This document shows positions 43,060-52,830 of a DNA stretch of 64,000 nucleotides, piece after piece (position 1 is the stretch's first letter; every line of letters starts with the position of its first letter). A program made the translations under genes and the position numbers. The notes beneath the pieces were generated by a model. It ran no database searches. It was not told where the DNA came from and was given only the letters and a program-made list of their open reading frames with translations. The DNA comes from Firmicutes bacterium UBA1191 (GTDB taxonomy: Bacteria > Bacillota > Clostridia > Peptostreptococcales > Anaerovoracaceae): positions 28,225 to 92,224 of the forward strand of contig DBYH01000004.1 of NCBI GenBank assembly GCA_002310095.1. Reading direction: 5' to 3'.

Positions 43060-43777
43060 CTTCGGACCCTCCTTCGTCAGGTTCTGCTTCAGTTTCTGTC
43101 TTATCCTTCTTTTCGAAGATGCCCATGACAGGCTCTTCTCCGTGTATCAGTCTCACTATGTTCGCCCGGTGCTTGACCAGCATGATGATGGCCATCACAA
43201 TGGCTGGCGCCGTGAACAGCGGCTCCATGAATACAGCCAGTACCGCAAAAGCAACCGCGCCTACAATGGACCCAAGGGACATCCTCTTCGATGTGAAGAC
43301 CACTATTGCGACGATTACCAGCGATATCAGGGCCAGCAGCGGATTGACCGCCAGCACAGCGCCGAAGGCTGTGGCCACGCCCTTGCCTCCCTTGAATTTG
43401 TAGATGACCGGCCATACATGCCCCAGGAACACGCAAAGAGCGCAGACATATGCTCCCGGATTCGACGCAGCCAGCATGCCTATGAGCACGGCGACCACGC
43501 CTTTAAGAATGTCTACGACGCAGGTTATGGCTCCCGCCTTCTTGCCCATCACGCGCAGGGCGTTGGTGGTTCCGGCGTTGCCGCTCCCCTCCTTTTTGAT
43601 GTCGATACCCTGCCTTTTGGCCATTATCGTCGACGGTGAAATGTTGCCGATGAAGTAGGCAATCAGGCCGACTACGCCCAAAACCAGACATAGCTTTCCC
43701 ATCGATACTTCACCATCGAAAAACAAACTCGTCAGATAGATTGCAGTAGGCCCGTCAGCTCCTCCGATGATGCCCAT
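43052..43777 (-). CDS. plsY: Glycerol-3-phosphate acyltransferase PlsY with N-terminal extension
   Basis: The core of this 241-residue membrane protein is PlsY: five or so helices with IAYFIGNISPSTIMAK, the motif GSGNAGTTNALR and the second motif FKGGKGVATAFG. It transfers an acyl group from acyl-phosphate (made with PlsX) to G3P. Before the usual start, here MGKLCLVLG at residue 26, lies a 25-residue extension beginning MGIIGGADGPTAIYLTS. That sequence is the sodium-site motif of OadB/GcdB-type decarboxylase beta subunits. A strong GAGGAG site precedes the ATG at 43777 and only a weak site precedes the inner ATG, so the extension is probably translated. The C-terminal tail is acidic. Confidence 0.92.
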   Translation of the reverse strand: MGIIGGADGPTAIYLTSLFFDGEVSMGKLCLVLGVVGLIAYFIGNISPSTIMAKRQGIDIKKEGSGNAGTTNALRVMGKKAGAITCVVDILKGVVAVLIGMLAASNPGAYVCALCVFLGHVWPVIYKFKGGKGVATAFGAVLAVNPLLALISLVIVAIVVFTSKRMSLGSIVGAVAFAVLAVFMEPLFTAPAIVMAIIMLVKHRANIVRLIHGEEPVMGIFEKKDKTETEAEPDEGGSEDE

Positions 43778-43778
43778 A

Positions 43779-45107
43779 CTAATACTCCTCTTCTTTCTCG
43801 CCTTTCTCGCGGAAGACGAACTTAAGCGATGTTCCTTCGAACCCGAAGGCCTTCCTGATCTGGTTCTCCAGATACCTGGAGTAGGAGAAGTGCATCAGCG
43901 GCCTCGAGTTTATTTTGAATGAGAACAGAGGCGGTTTAACTCCCACCTGAGTCACATAGTATATCTTGAGCCTCTTTCCTTTGTCGGAAGGCGGCTGTTT
44001 CATCATTGTCGCGTCGGTAATGACCGTGTTCAGCTGGCCCGTCGGAACGCGCATTGCGCGGTTCTCGGCTACGATTTTAGCCATTCCCATGACCTGGTCC
44101 ACCCTCTGTCCCGTCAGGGCCGAAATGAAAATCGAAGGCGCGTAGGACATGAATCCCAGCTCGGCCTCGATGTCCTCCCTGAACTTCTTCATGGTGTTGG
44201 TCTCTTTCTCGATGAGATCCCACTTGTTCACCAGGATCACGATGCCTTTGCCCGCCTCGTGGGCGATTCCCGCAATCTTCTTGTCCTGCTCTGTCACGCC
44301 GTCCTGGGCGTCGATCATGAGCATGCACACGTCGCATCTCTCGATGGCGGCTACAGCGCGGATGACGCTGAACTTCTCTATGTCCTCGTTCACCTTGCTT
44401 TTGCGCCTGATTCCCGCCGTGTCGATGAGGGTGTACTTGTCTCCGTCGAATTCAAACGGCGTATCTATCGAGTCCCTCGTCGTGCCGGCGATTGGAGAGA
44501 CTATGACTCTGTTTTCGCCGAGAATCTTGTTGACGAGAGATGATTTGCCCACGTTAGGCTTGCCGATCATTGCTATCTTTATGGAGTCGTCCTCCTCCGT
44601 GCCCGCTCCCTCAGGGAAGCTGGCGACTATCTCGTCGAGGAGGTCGCCCAGATTCAGCATGTTGGCTGAGGATATGGCTATGGGCTCGCCCAGCCCCAGC
44701 TCGTAGAAATCATAAAAGTCATCCGGGAGGACCGGCGTGTCTATCTTGTTGACAGCCAGGACGACCTTCTTGCCCGTCTTCATGAGCATCTCGCCGACCT
44801 CCCGGTCAGCGGCCGTCAGCCCCTCCTTGCCGTCAACCATAAAGAGAATGACGTCGGAGGTATCTATGGCCATCTCCGCCTGCTCCCTCATCTGCGAAAG
44901 GATCACGTCCTTGCTGTCCGGCTCGATTCCTCCCGTATCGATCAACGCAAAATGCACCCCGCACCACTCGGCTTCCGCGTAGATGCGGTCCCTCGTGACG
45001 CCCGGCGTGTCTTCGACGATCGAAAGTCTCTTTCCGACCACTTTGTTGAAGAATGTGGACTTGCCGACGTTAGGCCTGCCCACAACTGCTACCAGCGGCA
45101 AACTCAT
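43779..45107 (-). CDS. der: GTPase Der (EngA)
   Basis: This 442-residue protein has two GTPase domains in tandem, with P-loops GRPNVGKSTF and GKPNVGKSSL, G3 motifs DTGG and DTAGIRR, and NKID/NKWD G4 motifs. A C-terminal KH-like domain follows. It acts in 50S ribosome assembly. Its ATG shares one base with the ftsY stop codon. Confidence 0.98.
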   Translation of the reverse strand: MSLPLVAVVGRPNVGKSTFFNKVVGKRLSIVEDTPGVTRDRIYAEAEWCGVHFALIDTGGIEPDSKDVILSQMREQAEMAIDTSDVILFMVDGKEGLTAADREVGEMLMKTGKKVVLAVNKIDTPVLPDDFYDFYELGLGEPIAISSANMLNLGDLLDEIVASFPEGAGTEEDDSIKIAMIGKPNVGKSSLVNKILGENRVIVSPIAGTTRDSIDTPFEFDGDKYTLIDTAGIRRKSKVNEDIEKFSVIRAVAAIERCDVCMLMIDAQDGVTEQDKKIAGIAHEAGKGIVILVNKWDLIEKETNTMKKFREDIEAELGFMSYAPSIFISALTGQRVDQVMGMAKIVAENRAMRVPTGQLNTVITDATMMKQPPSDKGKRLKIYYVTQVGVKPPLFSFKINSRPLMHFSYSRYLENQIRKAFGFEGTSLKFVFREKGEKEEEY

Positions 45108-45997
45108 TATTCAAAAATACCTTTCGCAAAATCTACCGGATCGAATTCCTTCAGATCCTCTATTCCCTCGCCCAGGCCCACGAACTTGACCGGCATGTCG
45201 AACTCGTCGGCGATGGTCAGAACGATTCCGCCCTTTGCCGTGCCGTCGAGTTTGGTCAGGATTATGCCTGTAATATCAGCCGCTTCACCGAATTCCTCGA
45301 CCTGTGAAACGGCGTTCTTGCCCGTGGTCGCGTCCAGGACAAGAAGATTCTCCCGGGCTGCCTCAGGCCACTCGCGTCCTATTACCTTGTTCATTTTTGC
45401 CAGCTCGTCCATGAGGTTTTTCTTGTTCTGGAGTCTGCCGGCGGTGTCGCAGATGAGCACATCCATCTTCTTGGCCTTGGCCGACTGGATGGCGTCGTAG
45501 ATGACGGCCGACGGATCGGCGCCTTCAGCGTGTCTGATGACATTGACTCCGACTCTGTCGCCCCAAATCTCCAGCTGCTCGCTGGCCGCCGCTCTGAATG
45601 TGTCGGCCGCCGCCAGCATGACGGTCCTGCCCTCCTTCTTCAGCCTGTAGGCCAGCTTTCCTATGGAAGTTGTCTTGCCTCCGCCGTTTATTCCTATCAT
45701 CAGTATGACGAGAGGGCTCTCCGACGAAAGTTTCTGGGCCTCGCCCTTGTTGATGGTGTCGGCGATAATCTTTCCCAGCCTGATCTTGATAACCTCAGGC
45801 TTGGTCATGTTGTTGGCCTTGACTTCTGTACGCAAAGTGTCGACGACTTTCATCGTCGTGTCCATTCCGATGTCTGAGGTGATCAGTATCTCCTCCAGGT
45901 CATCAAAGAAGTCTTCATCTATGGTCGGGTTCATCATGAGCGCGTCGTTTATGCGCTCCGACATTCTCCCGAAAAAACCTTTTTTCTCTTCAAGCAT
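45107..45997 (-). CDS. ftsY: Signal recognition particle receptor FtsY
   Basis: This 296-residue protein is a short FtsY without the acidic A domain found in E. coli. It has an N-domain helix bundle, then the G domain with GINGGGKTTSIGKLA, DTFRAAASEQLEIWG, DTAGRLQNKKNLMDEL and TKLDGTAKGG. It docks the signal recognition particle at the membrane. It lies downstream of smc after a 67-nt gap in which I see no clear regulatory signal. Confidence 0.97.
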   Translation of the reverse strand: MLEEKKGFFGRMSERINDALMMNPTIDEDFFDDLEEILITSDIGMDTTMKVVDTLRTEVKANNMTKPEVIKIRLGKIIADTINKGEAQKLSSESPLVILMIGINGGGKTTSIGKLAYRLKKEGRTVMLAAADTFRAAASEQLEIWGDRVGVNVIRHAEGADPSAVIYDAIQSAKAKKMDVLICDTAGRLQNKKNLMDELAKMNKVIGREWPEAARENLLVLDATTGKNAVSQVEEFGEAADITGIILTKLDGTAKGGIVLTIADEFDMPVKFVGLGEGIEDLKEFDPVDFAKGIFE

Positions 45998-46064
45998 ATG
46001 CTTCTCCTAATGGGGTCGCCACAGCGAACATGCGTGAGCTGGTGGGACTCCCGTCGTATTCTTG

Positions 46065-49000
46065 TCAGCCGCTGTACTTGCTCAGATCGTCCTCCAGAGA
46101 CAGGGACAGCACCTTGGATACGCCCTTCTCCGGCATGGTAACGCCGTAGAGCACGTCCGCCTGTTCCATGGTCGCCTTCTGGTGGGTGACCAGGGCGAAC
46201 TGGATGCCGCTGAACTGTCTCAGGCAGTTCATGAACCTGTCGATGTTGGCGTCGTCCAGAGCCGCCTCCACCTCGTCCAGAATGCAGAACGGCGTCGGCT
46301 TGGCCTGGAGCACCGCGAACATGAGGGCTATGGCCGTAAGGGTCTTCTCTCCGCCGGAGAGCAGATTGATGTTCTGCAGTTTCTTGCCCGGAGGCTGAGC
46401 TACTATGTCTATGCTGGATTCCAGAGGATCGTTCTCATCCGAAAGTCTGAGCTCCGCGTGCCCGCCTCCAAAGAGATCCTGGAACTGCTTCTCAAAGTTT
46501 ACAACTATCTGGTCGAAGCTCTCCTTGAACTTCTTCCTGATCGTCTTATCCGTGTCGGCGATTATGCCGTTCAGGTCGTCCATGGCCTTCTGGATGTCAG
46601 CGCGCTCGCTTGTAAGGAACTCGTAGCGCTCGCTCACCTGCTTGTACTCTTCGATGGCGCCTACATTGACCTCGCCGAGCTCCCTCATGCGGCTCTTGAT
46701 CTGCCTGTTCTCCTTGACGGCTCTGGACATTACGAAGTCCTCGGACTTGAATTCCATGGCCTGGATGTAGGAGACCTCGAAGTCCTCCCAGAGCTTCTCC
46801 TTGTAGGTCTCGAGCTGGGTGTCGTGTCTCGCCTTGCGCACGTCCAGATCGTACTTCTGATCCTGGAAGGTCTGGATCTTTCCTGTCAGCTCGTCCCTGT
46901 CACTGTTCAGAGTTGCCAGACGCGCCGTAAGGGCTGATTTCTCGTCAGTAACGGTCTGGAGATGTTCCTCGGCGGAAGCCTTGTTGGCCTCCAGCTCGTG
47001 GATCATTCCGTCGATGTCCGTGTGACCTTCTGTTAGCTGGTTCTTCTCCTCTTCCAGTATCTCAAGTTCACGCTTCCTCGTATCTATGTCGGCCGTGATC
47101 TCAGCGATCGAACCGTTGATCCTGTCGGCTATGTCGTCCGCGTGGGCCTTCTTCTCAGCGCAGGTGTTCACGAGTATCCTCGCGGCAGTGATCTCTTCGC
47201 TTATGCTGCTGGCCTCCGCCTTCTTGGCGTCGTAGAGACTGAGTTTCTCTTCGCAGACCTTCTCCGCTTCAGCGATCGCGTCCTGCTTCGCCTTCATCGC
47301 GGCGTTGATCTCATCGACCATGCGGGCGGATCTTTCCTGCTCCTGCCTGATGCTCTCGAGCTCTCTGTCAACCTTGTCGGCGCTGTTCTTCATCTCCTCG
47401 AGAGAGTTCTTGGCAACGCTGATGGCGCTGTCCTTCAGCATGATGGAGCTCTCGATCTGACGCAGCTTCTCATCGATATTGTTCAGATCATCCTCGTAGC
47501 CGCTTATCTCTTCCTTCAGGCTCTCGAGTCTGGCACTGTATTTCTCCTGCTTTTCGCCGCCTTCTGTAATATCCTTCTCCAGCTGGGCCATCTCTGCCCT
47601 TCTGTCGAGAATGTTCGCCGTCTTGTGCTTGAATCTTCCGCCTGTGATGGCGCCGCGGGCGTTGATGATCTCACCCTCCATGGTGACGGTCAGAATGTCC
47701 CTGTCGAGCTTCGAAATCCTGACAGCACTCTCCAGATCCTTTACCACAACGACTCTGCCCAGGAGATAACTCATGACATTCTCGTATTTTCTGTCATATG
47801 TGATACATTCAGGCGCAAAGGCAATAAATCCCGGTTCGTTCTTTATCTTGTCGTCAGGCTTTTCTCTTCCCCTGATGGACGCGACAGGCAGGAATGTCAT
47901 TCTTCCGGCCCTGTTCTCCTTAAGGGACCTGATGGCTTTGCGGGCGCTGGCGTCATCATCGCAGACTATGTTCTGCAGGGACTGTCCCAGAGCCGTTTCT
48001 ATGGCCGTCTCATATCCGGAAGGCACCTTGATGAGCTCCGCGACGACGCCGTGAACTCCGGACATGCCGGACTTCATGACGTGCTTGACGGCGCTTGTGT
48101 ATCCTTCATAATTGCTCTCCATCTCCTCGATGGTCTTGAGTCTTGCGGACATTCTTCCCAGTGAAAGTCTGAGTTCCTCAGCGGAGAGAGACAGCTGCCT
48201 CTCTTCCTTCCGGGCGGCGATGTGAGCCTTGACAGTATCCTCTTTTTCGGCCTCGGTCCTGCCCGCCTCGTTCTTGAGTCTCAGGAGTTCCTGCTGGGCT
48301 TCCTCGATGTTCTGCCTCGTGGTCTTCTCAGTGTCCTCGCCTTCGTCACGCTCGCTAAGAAGAGCGGCCTTTCTCTTTTCCAGTGTCTCGCCGATCAGCT
48401 CCATGCTGCTGATCTCGGATCTGCACGCCGCGATATCCGAAGTCAGCTGGAATATCTCGTTCCTTGCCGAGTCGGCTTCCTCGCCGATGCGTGAGAGTTC
48501 ATCCGCCACTTCGTTGTATTTGAATATAGTCTCGTCAAGTTTGTTCGAGGCTTCCTCGGCCTGAGCGTCAGCCTCCTCCTTCTGCTGCATGAAGGCGGCC
48601 GCGTTGGCTGTTTCTCTCTCTTTCTTTTCTTCGAGAGCCATTATCTCCTCGCTGATCCTGGCGGTGTTGCTCTCGATGGAAGTCATTCGCTCCTTGCCGA
48701 CCTCGCTCTTGTTTACAGCCAGATTCAGTCTGTCGATAGCCTTGATGAGGGCATCTCTGGCGTCGACGGAGATTGCCTCAAGTGTCTCGTTCTTGGCGTT
48801 GCTCTCGGTGATGGTCTCTTCGAGTCTGTCCTTTTCAGCCTTGAGTCTATCAAGGTTGTAGTTCACATTACGCAGATCTTCCTCGGCGAACTCGTTCTTT
48901 CTCTCGAGTCCTTCGACATTCTTGAGGATGATGTTTATCTCAAGGGTCTTGTTCCTGTCTCTCAGTTCCAGATATTCCTTCGCCTTCTCACTGTCCTCTC

Positions 49001-49616
49001 TCAGGCCGTCGATTCTTCCCTCGATCTCGCCGATGATATCCTGGACCCTGTTCATGTTTATTGTGGTGGACGCCAGCTTTCTCTCGGCATCGGCCTTCTT
49101 GGTCCTGTAGGCGACTATGCCCGCGGCTTCCTCGAATATCTCCCTGCGTGACTCAGTCTTGCTGCTGATGATGTCGGCAATCTTGCCCTGTCCGATGAGA
49201 GAGTAGCCGTCCACGCCGATACCTGTATCCATAATGAGCTCGCGGATATCTCTCAGCCTGCACTGATTTCCATTGATGTGATACTCGCTGTCTCCGGATC
49301 TGAACATCCTTCTCGTGATGGCAACTTCCTTGTAGTCTATAGGGAGACTTCCGTCACTGTTATCTATAACGAGGGTAACCTCGGCCATGCCCCTGGATTT
49401 TCTGCTGTCGGTTCCGTTGAAGATGACCTCTTCCATTTTGCCGCCGCGCAGCATCTTCGGGCTCTGCTCGCCCAGCACCCATCTGACGGCGTCGCTTATG
49501 TTGCTTTTGCCGCTTCCGTTAGGGCCGACGATTCCGGTTATTCCCTCGTTGAATTCAATTGTTATGGGTTCCGCGAATGACTTGAACCCGTGCATTTCGA
49601 TTTTCTTAAAAAGCAT
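46065..49616 (-). CDS. smc: Chromosome partition protein Smc
   Basis: This 1183-residue protein has an N-terminal Walker A GPNGSGKSNISDAVRWVLGEQ region, a long coiled coil, the hinge (about 510-650, GVHGVVAELIKVPSGYE...), a second coiled coil and the C-terminal signature LLSGGEKTLTAIAL with Walker B CILDEVEAALDD. It condenses and segregates the chromosome with ScpA and ScpB. The start overlaps the rnc end by 11 nt. The rnc-smc-ftsY order is classic for Bacillota. Confidence 0.98.
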   Translation of the reverse strand: MLFKKIEMHGFKSFAEPITIEFNEGITGIVGPNGSGKSNISDAVRWVLGEQSPKMLRGGKMEEVIFNGTDSRKSRGMAEVTLVIDNSDGSLPIDYKEVAITRRMFRSGDSEYHINGNQCRLRDIRELIMDTGIGVDGYSLIGQGKIADIISSKTESRREIFEEAAGIVAYRTKKADAERKLASTTINMNRVQDIIGEIEGRIDGLREDSEKAKEYLELRDRNKTLEINIILKNVEGLERKNEFAEEDLRNVNYNLDRLKAEKDRLEETITESNAKNETLEAISVDARDALIKAIDRLNLAVNKSEVGKERMTSIESNTARISEEIMALEEKKERETANAAAFMQQKEEADAQAEEASNKLDETIFKYNEVADELSRIGEEADSARNEIFQLTSDIAACRSEISSMELIGETLEKRKAALLSERDEGEDTEKTTRQNIEEAQQELLRLKNEAGRTEAEKEDTVKAHIAARKEERQLSLSAEELRLSLGRMSARLKTIEEMESNYEGYTSAVKHVMKSGMSGVHGVVAELIKVPSGYETAIETALGQSLQNIVCDDDASARKAIRSLKENRAGRMTFLPVASIRGREKPDDKIKNEPGFIAFAPECITYDRKYENVMSYLLGRVVVVKDLESAVRISKLDRDILTVTMEGEIINARGAITGGRFKHKTANILDRRAEMAQLEKDITEGGEKQEKYSARLESLKEEISGYEDDLNNIDEKLRQIESSIMLKDSAISVAKNSLEEMKNSADKVDRELESIRQEQERSARMVDEINAAMKAKQDAIAEAEKVCEEKLSLYDAKKAEASSISEEITAARILVNTCAEKKAHADDIADRINGSIAEITADIDTRKRELEILEEEKNQLTEGHTDIDGMIHELEANKASAEEHLQTVTDEKSALTARLATLNSDRDELTGKIQTFQDQKYDLDVRKARHDTQLETYKEKLWEDFEVSYIQAMEFKSEDFVMSRAVKENRQIKSRMRELGEVNVGAIEEYKQVSERYEFLTSERADIQKAMDDLNGIIADTDKTIRKKFKESFDQIVVNFEKQFQDLFGGGHAELRLSDENDPLESSIDIVAQPPGKKLQNINLLSGGEKTLTAIALMFAVLQAKPTPFCILDEVEAALDDANIDRFMNCLRQFSGIQFALVTHQKATMEQADVLYGVTMPEKGVSKVLSLSLEDDLSKYSG

Positions 49617-50295
49617 ATTTTCTCCTTGAAAGTGCCTCCTCAGCAGCCTTCTGCTGAGCCTGCTTTTTGCTCTTCCCTTCCCCTCTGGCCTCTTCCCGGT
49701 CCTGTATCATAAGTTTTACGGTGAACATCTTGTCGTGGTCCGGCCCTGATTCCCCGGCGTCCACATAGTGTATGTTCTCCGCGCTTATTCCTTCAGCCTG
49801 CAGAAGTTCCTGCAGCGCTGTTTTGTAATCCGTAACGAGGATCCTGCCTTCTCGGACGTCATTAAGACCCTCTTCGAGAAGCAGCAGAACGACTTTTCTG
49901 GCCGCTTCGTATCCTCCGTCCAGAAAGACCGCGCCTATGAGAGCCTCGACCGCGTCGGCCAGGATGGAAGGCCTGGTGCGTCCTCCCGTCTTCTCCTCTC
50001 CTGTCCCCAGCTTCAGATACTCTCCCAGGCCGATGTGTCCGGCCACCTCAAAAAGAAATTTCTCACAGACAAGGGCGGCCCTTGTTCTTGAGAGAAATCC
50101 TTCTTCTCGTCCGGGAAACTCTCTGTACAGTTCTTCGCCCGCGATAGCATCGAGCATGGCGTCCCCAAGGAACTCCATCCTCTCGTTGTATTCGCCGCCG
50201 CTCTTTTCCCTGGCGTAGGAGCTGTGCGTAAGCGCAGTCTCCAGCAGCGATCTGTCTTTGAAGCTGTATCCGATTTTCTCTTCGATACTTCTCAT
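49606..50295 (-). CDS. rnc: Ribonuclease III
   Basis: This 229-residue enzyme has the catalytic signature NERMEFLGDAMLDAI (about 37-51), followed by the second acidic site ADAVEALIGAVFLD. A C-terminal double-stranded RNA-binding domain (about 155-225) ends in GKSKKQAQQKAAEEAL. It processes rRNA and other double-stranded RNA. It lies 7 nt after plsX. Confidence 0.98.
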   Translation of the reverse strand: MRSIEEKIGYSFKDRSLLETALTHSSYAREKSGGEYNERMEFLGDAMLDAIAGEELYREFPGREEGFLSRTRAALVCEKFLFEVAGHIGLGEYLKLGTGEEKTGGRTRPSILADAVEALIGAVFLDGGYEAARKVVLLLLEEGLNDVREGRILVTDYKTALQELLQAEGISAENIHYVDAGESGPDHDKMFTVKLMIQDREEARGEGKSKKQAQQKAAEEALSRRKYAF

Positions 50296-50302
50296 TTACG
50301 GT

Positions 50303-51319
50303 CTACTCTTCTTCGATGTATTCCGCCATGTCGAGCATCTCCCTCTTGATGATGTCGACTACGTTCTCAGCGGCGTAAGGAAGTCCCCTGAGTATGGCGC
50401 TTCTCACCGCTCTCTCCGTTGATGAACCGTGCATCTTGATGACCGGTCCGGATACGCCCAGCACAGGCGCTCCGCCGTATTCCTCATAGTCGAACTCATC
50501 CTTGAGCCCGCTGAGTTTGGACTTGATGAGCGCTCCGCCGACCATGGCCTTGACGTTGCTCTTGAGAGTGTTTTTGATCAGCTTGAAGATGCTCATCGAC
50601 ACTCCTTCGGTCAGCTTGAGGATTACGTTGCCGGTGAATCCGTCGCATACAATTACATCGCATACGCCCTTTGGAACATCTCTTCCCTCCACGTTTCCGA
50701 TGAAGTTAAGATTGGATCCGGACAGCATCTGGTAAGCATCCTTGGTGACACTGGTGCCCTTGCTTTCCTCGGCTCCCAGATTCACAAGACCGACGCGAGG
50801 GTTCTCCCTCTCCCAGACCTTCTCGACGTATATGCTTCCCATGAGGCCGTACTCCAGAAGGTTTCTGGCCTTGGACTCGGAACTCGCTCCCGCGTCTACA
50901 AGCAGGCACGGATCTCCGCCCGTCATGTCAGGATAGACGCTGGCCAGCGCGGGTCTGTCGATGCCTCTTATACGGCCCAGAATCAGTCTGGAGCCGACGA
51001 TGAGAGCTCCCGTATTGCCAGCCGAGACGAACATGTCGCCCTCTCCGTCCTTCAGCATGTTAAGTCCTACCACAAGAGACGAATCCGGCTTGTGCCTTAT
51101 GGCTTTTACCGGGCTGTCGTGCATTGTAATCACGTCGTGAGCCGGAACGATCTTTATCTGGTCGCCCTTGTATTTGCACTTTTTGAGCTGTGTCTCTATG
51201 GCATTAGGTTCGCCGACGATGCATATCTCATCGCTGATTTCTTCGGCAGCCGCGACAGCTCCCTTTACGATTTCTTCAGGGGCGTGGTCGCCGCCCATTC
51301 CGTCAAGTACTACTCTCAT
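50303..51319 (-). CDS. plsX: Phosphate acyltransferase PlsX
   Basis: This 338-residue enzyme has the family start MRVVLDGMGGDHAPEEIVKGA and the conserved VSAGNTGALI, LVDAGAS and VCDGFTGNVILKL. It makes acyl-phosphate from acyl-ACP for PlsY. The acpP gene that commonly sits between plsX and rnc is missing here. Confidence 0.97.
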   Translation of the reverse strand: MRVVLDGMGGDHAPEEIVKGAVAAAEEISDEICIVGEPNAIETQLKKCKYKGDQIKIVPAHDVITMHDSPVKAIRHKPDSSLVVGLNMLKDGEGDMFVSAGNTGALIVGSRLILGRIRGIDRPALASVYPDMTGGDPCLLVDAGASSESKARNLLEYGLMGSIYVEKVWERENPRVGLVNLGAEESKGTSVTKDAYQMLSGSNLNFIGNVEGRDVPKGVCDVIVCDGFTGNVILKLTEGVSMSIFKLIKNTLKSNVKAMVGGALIKSKLSGLKDEFDYEEYGGAPVLGVSGPVIKMHGSSTERAVRSAILRGLPYAAENVVDIIKREMLDMAEYIEEE

Positions 51320-51979
51320 CTAGACGCTCCTTATCTTACTGACAAACTGCTTTGTCGTGTCCTCGATGTCCGCCGTTTTGAACACAGCGGAACCCGCGAC
51401 TATTATATCTGTACCGGCCGACGCTATTTCCTGGACATTGTCCAGGTTGACGCCGCCGTCGATCTCTATCTCGAAATCCAGCCCCTCGGACCTTCTTATC
51501 TCGGCCAGCTCCCTTATCTTCTCAAGGGCGGAAGGTATGAACTTCTGCCCGCCGAATCCCGGATTCACGGACATGATCAGCACCATGTCCACATCCTCAA
51601 GAATGTAGTCAAGGGTTGCCAGCGTCGTAGCCGGGTTTATTGATACTCCCGCCTTGACGCCCAGGGACTTGATGTGCTGAACAGTTCTGTTCAGGTGGGT
51701 GCAGGCCTCCTGGTGCACAGTGATGTACTCAGTGGCCGGCGTAAGGAAGTCCTCCAGATAATCGTCCGGATCCTCGATCATCAGATGGACATCAAAAGGC
51801 AGATTCGTCTTGCCTTCGAGGCTCTTCATCACAGTCGATCCGAAGGATATGTTCGGAACGAAGTGACCATCCATCACATCCACGTGGACGTAATCAGCTC
51901 CGCCCTTCTCAATGGCGGCCACATCTTCAGCCAGTCTCGAAAAATCCGCTGACAGTATCGATGGTGCAAGCTTTTTCAT
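51320..51979 (-). CDS. rpe: Ribulose-phosphate 3-epimerase
   Basis: This 219-residue TIM-barrel enzyme starts MKKLAPSILSADFSRL. It has HVDVMDGHFVPN, SVNPGFGGQKF and IEIDGGVN, which carry the metal-binding His/Asp residues. It interconverts ribulose and xylulose 5-phosphate. ATG 51979 overlaps the rsgA stop as ATGA and has a GGAGG site. A longer frame starting at 52066 lies inside rsgA and is rejected. Confidence 0.97.
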   Translation of the reverse strand: MKKLAPSILSADFSRLAEDVAAIEKGGADYVHVDVMDGHFVPNISFGSTVMKSLEGKTNLPFDVHLMIEDPDDYLEDFLTPATEYITVHQEACTHLNRTVQHIKSLGVKAGVSINPATTLATLDYILEDVDMVLIMSVNPGFGGQKFIPSALEKIRELAEIRRSEGLDFEIEIDGGVNLDNVQEIASAGTDIIVAGSAVFKTADIEDTTKQFVSKIRSV

Positions 51980-52830
51980 TTTGTGAGTTCCTCCATCTGC
52001 TCTTTGTATGATCTGTATCTGCTCGGGTTGATTTCTCCCTCTTCCATGGCCCGCTTCACCGCGCATTCGGGTTCAGCCAGATGCCTGCAGTTGTCGTATC
52101 TGCACTTTCCCGCGTATGCTCCGATTTCCGGATAGAGAAACTGCAGTTCCTCCTCGTCCGCCTCCAGTATGTCGAAGGAAGTGAACCCCGGCGTATCGAA
52201 TATCATTGTGCCTTCATCGTCCAGCTCAAAAAGCTCAGTGTGGCGCGTGGTGTGCTTCCCTCTCTGGGACTTCTCGCTGATTTTCCCCGTTTCCATGAGT
52301 TCCTCAGCGTGCAGTCTGTTCAAAATGGTCGACTTGCCAACTCCCGAGGCTCCGGCCAGAGCGGCCTTCTTTCCCCTGATGAGTTCCCTCAGCCTGACAA
52401 GTCCTTCATCCATTCCCTCGCCCAGCATGACGACGGGATATATGGACTCGTATATCTCCCTGAGTTCCTCCTGTTTTCCTTTGAGATCGCACTTGTTGAT
52501 GCAGAGTACGATGTCCGTGCCCGCCTTCTCCGCCATGACCAGGAACCTGTCAATGGTCTGGAGCACAGGCGCCGGCTTTTTGGCCGCCGTCACAACGACG
52601 AAGCAGTCGACGTTCGCCACGAAAGGCCTGATAAAGCAGTTCTTACGGGGCAGTATTTCGGTCACAAGAGTGTTGTCTTCCTCCGCTCCAATCTCGAAAC
52701 GGACCTCGTCTCCGACGGCAGGCTTGATTCCCTGCTCCTTGAAGACGCCCCTTGCTCTGCATCTGTATACTGTTTCGCCGGATTTCACATAATAAAATCC
52801 GGCGATTCCTTTAACGATTGTTCCTCTCAT
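51976..52830 (-). CDS. rsgA: Ribosome small subunit-dependent GTPase RsgA
   Basis: This 284-residue protein has an N-terminal OB domain, a circularly permuted GTPase (NKCDLK before GASGVGKSTILNRL, then DTPGF) and a C-terminal zinc site (CRYDNCRHLAEPEC). It helps mature the 30S subunit. It directly follows the prkC-like kinase gene, the usual order in Clostridia and Bacilli. Confidence 0.97.
   Translation of the reverse strand: MRGTIVKGIAGFYYVKSGETVYRCRARGVFKEQGIKPAVGDEVRFEIGAEEDNTLVTEILPRKNCFIRPFVANVDCFVVVTAAKKPAPVLQTIDRFLVMAEKAGTDIVLCINKCDLKGKQEELREIYESIYPVVMLGEGMDEGLVRLRELIRGKKAALAGASGVGKSTILNRLHAEELMETGKISEKSQRGKHTTRHTELFELDDEGTMIFDTPGFTSFDILEADEEELQFLYPEIGAYAGKCRYDNCRHLAEPECAVKRAMEEGEINPSRYRSYKEQMEELTK

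Noticed and set aside
45998..46064. Regulatory RNA in the gap between smc and ftsY
   Set aside because: The gap of 67 nt holds no clear stem-loop with a T-run and no good promoter.
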